Assembly (NCBI RefSeq): GCF_009870125.1
Contig: NC_046680.1
Coordinates: forward strand, 22,587,501-22,651,500
Reading direction: 5' to 3'
DNA length: 64,000 nt
Origin: Drosophila pseudoobscura
Lineage: Eukaryota; Arthropoda; Insecta; Diptera; Drosophilidae
The notes beneath the pieces are model-generated. The model saw only the letters and a list, made by a program, of their open reading frames with translations. It was not told the origin of the DNA and did no database searches. Within the stretch, counting starts at the first letter, position 1. Each line of letters opens with the position of its first letter. The translations under genes and the position numbers were made by a program. Below are positions 55,892-64,000 of the stretch, piece after piece.

Positions 55892-58800
55892 ATGTCGGCG
55901 AAAGCAATCACTGAAGCCACGGGCAAGGATATCCTGAACCGTCACCTCAATGTCCATGGCGCAGGCGCGGCCACTTGTCGCTTTGCCACAGTCAATGCCG
56001 ACACAGACTGGTCCAAGCTGAGTGTCGATCAGCCCTGGTTGCTGACCACGGTGAGTTCCATTTAAAAATAGCCTAACGGATCCCTAATCAGCAGTAGCAG
56101 CAGCAGCAGCAGAAGCAGCAGCAGCAACCGTTAATTAGGCCAGCGTCGGCCACAAACATTCGACGTTGTCATTGAACTTGACCCCGCAAAAGCGGGGACA
56201 GGCGAACGTGGGGACGGCGGGATCTCTGCACGCCATCCCCGGATGACTAAGCCGGCGCTGGCCTCCACCTGATAAGCAGCATGTTGCGAGCGCCAGGCGA
56301 CCGAGTGATTCTGATAGAAGGGCGGATTGGCTGCGCGGTTTTTTCGGGTGGCGTTTGTTTATCGGCGTGCATGATTATTGAACACTATTGGCTATAGCTA
56401 TAGCTAGAGGTCGTGTGGCGTGTGGCGTGTGGCGTGGTCGTCACTTGAGAGCTGGGGAGCACGATAAGTGCTACTGCTGCTCACAATAGAATTACTCAAT
56501 CTTGTAGATTCGTAGCGGAAATTCACTCGCGTTTTATCGGTCATTGAAAGCGAGAAATCTGAAATCTTCGAAATGTCGCGTGATGTTTTTATTGTTTGCG
56601 GAAGGGCAAAAACACAAAAGGCGCTGACGATGCTCCCCGGCTTCTTCCGAAAGTAAACACTTATTCTTTTTGAAAGTTCTGTCTTGCACTACCATTTTGT
56701 GTTGCCTGACGACTCGGATGACATTTGCTAAATTTACACTCGTACGATTTTCTAATAGGCATCTCCGACAACATCTGTGTTTTCGCGTATAGTGTACCCG
56801 GGGATTGTCATTGTCAATGACGAGGCGCTGGCTGTGTGGCCGGCCTGACCCTTGGGGACGCTCGCTCGCTATCGCCTGATCTGGCTCCACACACATACAC
56901 ACACACAGTTGCTGAGTTGCTGAGAAACCGGCTTCTCTCGCTGTCCGTTCAAGTTCAATGATTTATTGGCTATTATTATACTCGCACTCGTATGTTATCA
57001 ACAGTTTAATTAACATTTCGATTTTGGGGATGCTCTCCTTTGTTGCAGCCGCTGGTGGTCAAGCCCGACCAGTTGATCAAGCGTCGCGGCAAACTGGGAC
57101 TGATTGGCGTGAAGAAGAGCTTTGAGCAGGTGAAACAATGGATTGGCGAGCGCATCAACAAGGATCAGAAGATCGGCAATGCCGTGGGCAAGCTGCGGAA
57201 CTTCATCATCGAACCCTTTCTGCCACACACCGACGTAAGTGCCACAGCACACTCTTTTTCAATCTCAATTGAGTCGAATCCGACCCCTTAACTGTTTTCT
57301 GCTCTGTCCCAGGCGGAGGAAATGTACGTGTGCATCTATTCCCATCGATCGGCGGACACGATTCTGTTCTATCATCAGGGTGGCGTGGACATTGGCGATG
57401 TGGATGCCAAGGCCGTGAAGCTGGATGTCCCAGTGAACAGTGACCTCTCGCTGGCCGATGTCAAGAGCAAGCTGCTCAAGGAGGTCAAGGATGCCAGCCA
57501 GAGGGAGCGCATTGCCAAATTCATTGGCGCCTTGTATGCGACGTTCGTGGACTTGTACTTCACATATCTGGAGATCAATCCCCTGGTGGTGACGGCCGAC
57601 AATCTGTACATACTGGACCTGGCCGCCAAGCTGGACTCGACGGCTGACTTTATCTGCCGTCCCAAGTGGGGAGAGATCGATTATCCGCCACCTTTTGGCC
57701 GCGATGCCTATCCCGAGGAGGCCTACATCGCCGATTTGGATGCCAAGAGCGGGGCCTCGCTCAAGCTCACGATTCTGAATCGGAATGGTCGCATCTGGAC
57801 GATGGTGGCGGGCGGCGGTGCCAGCGTGATCTATTCGGACACCATTTGCGATCTGGGCGGCGCCTCAGAGCTGGCAAACTATGGCGAGTACAGTGGTGCC
57901 CCATCCGAGCAGCAGACGTACGAGTACGCCAAGACCATACTCAACCTGATGACCTCCTCGCCCAAGCACCCCGATGGCAAGGTGCTGATAACCGGCGGTG
58001 GCATTGCCAACTTCACAAACGTTGCCGCGACCTTCCAAGGTGATATATACCTATATACTTATATATATCTTATCAGCCATCGATCAATATTGTACTCATT
58101 CCTCATCCCAGGCATCATCACGGCCCTCCGTGAGTTCCAGCCAAAGCTGGTCGAGCACAATGTCTCGATCTTTGTGCGCCGCGCTGGGCCCAACTATCAG
58201 GAGGGTCTGCGCCGCATGCGTGACTTTGGCGGCACCTTGGGCATACCGCTGCACGTGTTTGGGCCCGAAACACACATGACTGCCATTTGCGGAATGGCCC
58301 TGGGCAAGCGGCCCATCCCGAAGGTGGCCAGTGTGGAGTTCTCCACCGCCAATTTTCTGCTTCCTGGCGGCCAGCAGGCGCAGGCTGATCTCAAGGCGGC
58401 CAGCGATGCCAGCAGCGAGGCCCTGGGCTCCGGTAAGTGAAATGGAATGGAATTAGAATGGCATCTGAACGTGAAATCTGTTGTATGGTGTGTGTGTACC
58501 CCAAAGGAGATCACTAATCCATTCTAGCAGTAATCGTATATACAATCTTATTTTTAATCGTTTGTATCCTTGCTGAGGCATCGATGGCATTGATTGTCCT
58601 GCACTTATCTGATCTCTCTCTCTCTCTTTTTATTCTCTCTGTATTTTGTATGTATTTGCATTGATCGCTCTCGCCCTCGCCCTCGACTACCGACAACAAC
58701 AAATATTGTCATCACATAAAAAACAAACAAAAATAACAATCCACATAAACCTCGATCAAAAAATCAAAAACCAATTTGAAATGCTCGTTTGGCCAATCAA

Positions 58801-61176
58801 CCCGAAACTGCACCGCGAATCCTCATACACCCCGTGTTTGTATATCGTATATATCGTATCTGTATCTGTATCTGTATCGTATTTGTATATGTTTCCGTTA
58901 TTTGTGTATCTTTTATCCTGGTTTGATCTCGCTCTCTACTCCTCCTCCATATCATCATTATAATCGAACTCTCGACTCGACTCGACTTCATTCTGGGATC
59001 AAAAATCAAAAAGCCCTGAGCTCGACCGCAGCTAAATCGATTAAACTACCACCTATCTCAGCAGATGAGGCGGACAATGGCAGCAGTGCCAGCAGTGCCA
59101 GCGGGCATCGCAATGGCTCGAGCCTAACTCGAAAGTTCTTCTCCAACACCACCAAGGCGATTGTGTGGGGCATGCAGCAGCGTGCGGTGCAGTCGATGCT
59201 TGACTTTGATTTTATCTGCAGGCAAGCATTCAGAATATTTAGAATATATAACCCTAAGTAAAGCTCCCTCTTTAACGTATGTATATGTTCTCCCTGCAGA
59301 CGCGAAGAACCCTCTGTGGTGGCAATGGTGTATCCATTCACCGGCGATCACAAGCAGAAATACTATTGGGGCCACAAGGAGATCCTCATTCCCGTCTACA
59401 AGAAGATGTCCGACGCCATCCACAAGAACAAGGAGGTCGATGTCTTGGTGAGCTTTGCCTCCCTGCGCAGTGCCTACGAGTCGACGCTGGAGGTGCTAGA
59501 GTTCCCCCAGATACGCACCGTTGCCATCATTGCCGAGGGCATACCCGAGAACATGACACGCAAACTGATCCTTGAGGCCGACAAGAAGGGTGTGGCCATA
59601 ATCGGACCCGCCACAGTGGGCGGCGTTAAGCCAGGCTGCTTCAAGATCGGCAACACTGGCGGCATGCTGGACAACATTCTCCACTCGAAACTTTATCGTC
59701 CGGGCAGCGTGGCCTATGTCTCTCGCTCCGGCGGCATGTCCAACGAGCTGAACAACATCATATCGAAGGCCACCGACGGTGTGATCGAGGGCATTGCCAT
59801 TGGCGGCGATCGGTACCCAGGATCCACGTTCATGGACCACATAATGCGCTACCAGGCCGATCCGGAGACCAAGCTGATTGTGCTTTTGGGCGAGGTGGGC
59901 GGCACCGAGGAGTACGATGTGTGCGCCGCTCTCCAGGACGGACGCATCACCAAGCCACTGGTGGCCTGGTGCATCGGCACCTGTGCCAGCATGTTCACCT
60001 CTGAGGTACAGTTCGGACACGCCGGATCCTGCGCCAACTCAGACCGCGAAACGGCCACGGCCAAGAACAAGGCTCTACGGGAGGCGCGTGCCTATGTCCC
60101 AGACTCCTTCGACACGCTCGGCGAGCTCATCCACCACGTGTATAGTGAGCTGGTGAAGACGGGCCGTGTGGTGCCCAAGGAGGAGGTGCCGCCACCGACC
60201 GTGCCCATGGACTACTCGTGGGCCCGGGAGCTGGGTCTCATCCGCAAGCCAGCGTCGTTCATGACCTCGATTTGCGATGAGCGTGGCCAGGAGCTGATCT
60301 ACGCGGGTATGCCCATCTCGGAGGTGCTCAGCAAGGATGTGGGCATTGGCGGTGTCATCTCGCTACTCTGGTTCCAGCGCTGTCTGCCCTCGTACGTGTG
60401 CAAGTTCTTCGAAATGTGTCTCATGGTGACGGCCGATCACGGACCTGCTGTCTCTGGCGCCCACAACACCATTGTGTGTGCCCGTGCCGGAAAGGATCTG
60501 GTGTCTTCCGTTGTCAGTGGCCTGCTGACAATTGTAAGTGGAATAAAATGCGTTTCCTTTGCTGAAAGACTTATAAAAAATTCGAATTTTCAGGGTGATC
60601 GGTTTGGTGGTGCTCTGGATGGCTCAGCGAGGCAGTTCTCGGAGGCCTACGACACCAATTTGCATCCCATGGAGTTTGTGAACAAGATGCGCAAGGAGGG
60701 GAAACTGATACTGGGCATTGGGCATCGCGTCAAGTCGATTAACAATCCCGATGTGCGTGTGAAAATCATCAAGGAATTTGTCCTCGAGAACTTCCCGGCC
60801 TGTCCGCTGCTCAGATACGCCCTGGAGGTCGAGAAGATCACTACCAACAAGAAGCCGAATTTGATTTTGAATGTGGATGGTGTGATAGCCACTGCTTTCG
60901 TTGATATGCTCCGCAACAGTGGATCTTTCACAAGGTAGGACGCGAGACAGAATATTCTGTATGAGAATGTACCTATAATTTATGGATCCTTAAATTTTAT
61001 TTTCCAGCGAGGAGGCGCAGGAGTACATCAATGTGGGTGCCATCAACTCTCTGTTTGTGCTGGGCCGTAGCATAGGTTTCATCGGCCATTATATGGACCA
61101 GAAGCGTCTCAAGCAGGGTCTCTATCGCCATCCATGGGACGACATCTCCTATGTCATTCCCGAGCAATACAACTAA
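55892..61176 (+). CDS. ATP-citrate lyase (ATP-citrate synthase), eight coding exons
   Basis: Cytosolic enzyme converting citrate, CoA and ATP to acetyl-CoA, oxaloacetate, ADP and phosphate, feeding fatty-acid synthesis and protein acetylation. Coding exons: 55892-56050, 57049-57234, 57313-58039, 58112-58432, 59065-59221, 59300-60533, 60594-60934, 61008-61176. The product is about 1097 residues, against about 1100 in animals. Order: ATP-grasp/CoA-ligase beta part ([18 protein letters not shown]), citrate-binding part ([12 protein letters not shown]), a short Ser-rich linker (about residues 465-485), CoA-binding and ligase part with [19 protein letters not shown] and the phospho-histidine at about residue 757 in [10 protein letters not shown], then a citrate-synthase-like end with [13 protein letters not shown] (His about 972) and [15 protein letters not shown]. 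The ATG is the first in the exon and starts the conserved N-terminus. The intron after 59221 has a GC donor. The exon at 59065 has an in-frame tandem acceptor, adding one residue if 59062 is used. Confidence 0.97.
56051..57048 (+). other. ATPCL intron (998 bp)
   Basis: Contains CAG-rich repeats (56090-56128), a GCTATA repeat (about 56390-56406) and a GTGTGGC repeat near 56410-56435. No nested gene is supported; an antisense open frame of 122 codons near 56.5-56.9 kb has no family resemblance. Confidence 0.7.
58433..59061 (+). other. ATPCL intron before the linker exon (629 bp)
   Basis: The intron precedes the exon coding the variable Ser-rich linker. It contains a TATCTG/TATCG repeat (about 58850-58882) and a CTCGA repeat near 58968-58985. 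It ends in CTCAGCAG, a tandem acceptor. In animals the linker region is often alternatively spliced; no extra exon is obvious here. Confidence 0.6.
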
Positions 61177-62128
61177 GAACATACCATACCCGTGGCGGAG
61201 GAGCTAGCCCTGATGTTATATATTTATATACACCTACATATATATATATATCATATATATATTATTCGGAAGTTGTTGTAGTTAAGCACAGATTTACGAT
61301 GTTAAGCAAAAACGGAGGAGTTGGTCACAACACAAACACACACACACATACACACTCCATTAGCTGGTTATCTTCGCGTAGGATGTGACGGAACATTCTC
61401 TTATAATTTCGACCGTCTCTCCCTCTTTCTCCCTCCCAGTCCCTTTTCTCTCACCTATGCCTGCATTTAAAGTTAAGTTATCAAACGTTTAGCCCATGTT
61501 GTTTCTTGTAATCTGTTATAGATGGGTGTGTCTTGAAGAAACACCAGGGGGAAGGGCAGGGTCGTTTTCAATTAGAGGAACAACATCACAGCCTAATATT
61601 ATTTCATATTTCTTTTATACCTTACCTTAGCTTGGAGCCACAAGAGAATAAATTGTTGCAAAAAGCTTAATTCCTTCAATTTTGTCGCTTCTTTTTAACA
61701 TGCAATATTTTGTTAAACCAAGCTCCTCCCAGGCAAAGAAACGATGCGGAAAATGCACTAGTTCCTTCTGCACGCAAGCACACATTTATTTATAAATAAT
61801 ATCGTAATGTATATGTATTTACAATGCACACACCAGTACAGGACGATCGTTCGCAGAACAAATTAATTATAGTAGTCTGTGGGCCTTTTGTGGAGACGTG
61901 AATGCATTATATATGAAACTGTACTGTATTGTTTGTTCACTCGGAAAAATTCACCAAAAATTAAATCGCACAAAATGTTTCACGTAGCTGAAAATTGCGG
62001 GGATTGTCTTTTGTCTCGAATTTAATTTGCTGAATAATTTGAATGAATAATTTTTGATAATTTGGAAACGCCCACACACCCATCTAGTCCTAGTCAATTA
62101 TCTAAGCGTAAAATCTCATTTAAACATA
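61177..62128. other. ATPCL 3' UTR and convergent intergenic spacer
   Basis: The ATPCL 3' UTR probably extends from 61177 to shortly after the poly(A) signal at 61647. It includes a TATA-repeat near 61219-61264 and an AC tract near 61330-61350. Beyond about 61670 the spacer to the convergent TMEM208 gene is AT-rich, with no gene seen. Confidence 0.6.
61647..61652 (+). terminator. Poly(A) signal (AATAAA) of ATPCL
   Basis: AATAAA about 470 nt after the stop codon, followed by a T/GT-rich stretch, is the clearest ATPCL polyadenylation signal. Confidence 0.6.
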
Positions 62129-62134
62129 TTTAAT
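62129..62134 (-). terminator. Poly(A) signal (ATTAAA) of the TMEM208 gene
   Basis: TTTAAT on the + strand reads ATTAAA on the minus strand, about 57 nt beyond the stop codon. It places the convergent transcript ends roughly 450 bp apart. Confidence 0.4.
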
Positions 62135-62190
62135 CCAGCCCCAGAGGACCCCAACCCAACTGATAGTTAGCCGACAGTTGATGCTGCCTT

Positions 62191-62902
62191 TTATCTCATG
62201 CGGCGCATTTTTCGCTCCATCTTCTTCTGCTTCTTTTCGTCCAACTCTGGCTCCTCTTGGGCATTTCGCTGGGCAAGCCAGGGCTTTATGAAGGAGCCCC
62301 AGAGCATCCAGCCGGCTCGCATGGGCGCCAGAAGCAGCACCAGCCAGAAGTAGTTCGAGATGAGGGCCATCAGTAATGTTCCAGAAGTAAGGATAATCAG
62401 GTCCTTGACATTTCTGCAAGCAAAGCAGACAGGATTACCTAATATCAAACGGATTCAGACGCAAGCACTACTCACTCCGCTATGCCGCCTTCCATGTTCA
62501 GATCGTTGCCCGAGTCTAGTAGAGCCCCGGTCTCCGAGAACTTTGCTTGGGACATAAACGCCATGAACTGGTAGGCACCGCCAAGTATCGCCAATGAAAG
62601 GATGTACATGATCTGTGGAGAATGGAAATTACATTAATTTAAGAGGTAGCCGCAGTTTGTCACTGATCTGACTTACGATTGTGACTTTGCTGAATTCGAA
62701 GACTAGAAAGCTCAATAGGAGAGCAGGTGCAGCACAGCCAATGGCCATGTTCCTATAAAATGCTAATGTGGTCTTGTTTTCTTCGACGATTTGCTTGGCA
62801 CCTTTCGTGCCCTGTTTGCCCTTCTGCGTTGGCTGTAAGAGAACAAAATGTTTATTGGCGATTCCCTTGCATTCTGAGCCAGTATAATTTACTTACAGCC
62901 AT
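62191..62902 (-). CDS. TMEM208 homologue, ER membrane protein (four exons)
   Basis: A 173-residue membrane protein, the same length as human TMEM208 (yeast SND3 counterpart), an ER factor in signal-recognition-particle-independent targeting of membrane proteins. Exons (minus): 62902-62897, 62832-62677, 62612-62476, 62413-62191 (stop TAA). The first coding exon holds only ATG GCT; exon 2 continues PTQKGKQGTKGAKQIVEENK, matching the basic N-terminus and EEN motif of the family. Hydrophobic segments follow (AAPALLLSFLVF; IMYILSLAILGGAYQFMAFM; IILTSGTLLMALISNYFWLV). The conserved SETGALLDSGNDLNMEGG loop separates two of them, and LAPMRAGWMLWG is typical. The tail is strongly basic (KKQKKMERKMRRMR), consistent with a cytosolic C-terminus. 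It converges with ATPCL and diverges from Pex11. Confidence 0.93.
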
Positions 62903-63690
62903 TACTGCTATTTTAATTATGTGTTAATAATTTCGAAACTAATCTCGGACCACTGTTTTACGTGGCCTTACCGATAAAATTTAATATTATATAATTATAA
63001 TTATATGCTTCAGATGAGATATCCTTCAGATGCAAACAAAACAAAAACAAATCCGCAAATGGGGATGTGGCACAAGCATGTGGAGCAGGATTTATTGATA
63101 AAATATACCGTCCGAACTCAGAAATATAAAAAATATACCGTCTACTTAAAAAAAAATACCGATGAAAAAATACGTTGCCCACCTAATCCCCCTTTATTTA
63201 AACAACATAACAACTCGAGTTAAAACGCTGAAAATATTACTAATACTAATTAGTCTTGTAGGTCCATCCAATTATTCCTTTTCAGTTACAAAGCACCCGG
63301 CGATATCTTTTACCTGATCTATGCTAAAATTCGTATAGTTTCATGATTTTCGTGAAAGGTATTTTAATACCCACTGGTCGACAATGGGCTAATGGTTCCA
63401 TGATCGAAAACCATATTCCTCGATTTTGCTATTCGGCTGAATATTACTCGCTAGATAGGACCCTCAGTCCTAAACAAATAATTTTATCCCATTTTTTATT
63501 TAATTTTCTACAAGATTGGCTAATTTTAAATGCTTCAAATGCCGATCTGAACCCGATTCAAAGAGAGCGAAAAAGATAGCCTAAACCGATTTGCAGCGGC
63601 AAGAGTGTTGTAAAAGGGAATTTCTCTATAACTTTTTCTTAGACTGCTTTTTTGTACCTTGACCGTTCGTATCGCCTGCACATTATTAAC
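62903..63690. promoter_or_regulatory. Divergent TMEM208/Pex11 intergenic region
   Basis: About 790 bp between two divergent start codons must hold both promoters. AT-rich. AAATATACCGTC occurs at 63101-63112 and 63131-63142, with a variant AAAAATACCGAT at 63152-63163. These are Ohler motif 6 sites on the minus strand (11 of 12 consensus matches each), oriented toward TMEM208. GGTATT-TT-AATACC at about 63358-63371 is a short inverted repeat. A + strand open frame at 63343-63579 (78 codons) does not resemble a known protein. Confidence 0.5.
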
Positions 63691-64000
63691 ATGAATATGG
63701 ACAAGTGGGTGCAGTTGAATAACCAGGTTGCTGGCCGGGATAAACTAGCGAGGTAAGTGGGTTGACTCGAAGGGAGCATAAAACACTAATCTTTATTTTC
63801 ACAACCAAAACAGACTAATTCAATATGCGTCGCGAGCAATGTGGGATTCCCTCGAGGTGTGCAACTCTAGTCCAGCGCTGGTGGACAACTTCAAGACAGT
63901 TGAGTACATCCTGAGCACATTCCGAAAGCGTGAGTTTCATTCAATACGATTACATTGCACAGTTAATACATGCTAATCCATAGTGCTTCGTTTTGGCAAA
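63691..64000 (+). CDS. Pex11, peroxisome division factor (5' part, cut by the window end)
   Basis: The N-terminal part of peroxin 11, a peroxisomal membrane protein that elongates and helps divide peroxisomes. Exons: 63691-63752, 63814-63929 and 63984 to the window end, joined by 54-61 bp introns. The protein reads MNMDKWVQLNNQVAGRDKLAR, then LIQYASRAMWDSLE, PALVDNFKTVEYILSTFRK and LLRFGK. WVQLNNQ.AGRDK...LIQYASR and the YILSTFRKLLRFGK amphipathic helix are characteristic of animal PEX11-beta type proteins. Two candidate starts exist, ATG at 63691 and at 63697; the second gives MDKWVQL, the usual family N-terminus. The remaining two-thirds of the gene lies outside. Confidence 0.93.

Noticed and set aside
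63343-63579. 78-codon open frame upstream of Pex11
   Set aside because: Short, no family resemblance, lies in AT-rich divergent promoter DNA; kept only as a mention.
1-64000. tRNA, rRNA, snRNA, known fly microRNA hairpins, CRISPR arrays or bacterial-type operons
   Set aside because: Scanning by eye found no tRNA A/B-box pair, rRNA-like sequence, or spacer-repeat array. MicroRNAs cannot be excluded without a folding or small-RNA search. The tandem repeats present are eukaryotic simple sequences.

Overview
The window is animal nuclear DNA, almost certainly from a Drosophila. Short GT-AG introns of about 60-85 bp, Drosophila core-promoter motifs (TATA, Inr/DPE, Ohler motifs 1 and 6) and clear homologues of fly genes all support this. 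The dense hexanucleotide and dinucleotide arrays suggest an obscura-group species, but that is only an impression. Less than about 15% of the window is recognisable coding sequence.

Layout. 1-9.04 kb: non-coding, full of short tandem repeats. 9.1-10.5 kb: a four-exon secreted serpin (+) with an Inr/DPE promoter and a reactive-centre hinge that looks non-inhibitory. 10.5-41.4 kb: about 31 kb without a recognisable complete gene. It holds AT-rich islands bounded by inverted ACACT-type ends, a 2.3 kb long inverted repeat (19186-21497) with a 156 bp P-element-like MITE in its loop, two orphan TATA promoters with a start codon and splice donor (about 21.9 kb and 29.8 kb), and a GAGA/Pho-site cluster near 34 kb. 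41.5-42.1 kb: a classic six-cysteine odorant-binding protein (-). 46.6-48.4 kb: a seven-exon SLC36/pathetic-type amino-acid transporter (-). 51-54.4 kb: anonymous sequence with a perfect E2F-like palindrome, a possibly decayed coding island and clustered promoter motifs. 54.4-61.7 kb: ATP-citrate lyase (+), with a probable non-coding first exon and eight coding exons. 62.2-62.9 kb: the TMEM208 homologue (-), convergent with ATPCL. 63.69 kb to the window end: the 5' part of Pex11 (+), divergent from TMEM208.

The right end is a compact housekeeping cluster: cytosolic acetyl-CoA synthesis, an ER membrane-protein targeting factor and a peroxisome-division factor. The rest is sparse, repeat-rich DNA with isolated tissue-type genes for secreted or membrane proteins. 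The most unusual items are the long inverted repeat with its P-like MITE, the GC-AG intron and NAGNAG acceptor in ATPCL, the overlapping donors of the transporter's third intron, the serpin hinge, and the two orphan promoters. All gene models were spliced by hand from reading frames, splice consensus and family conservation. No alignment, expression or database search was run.
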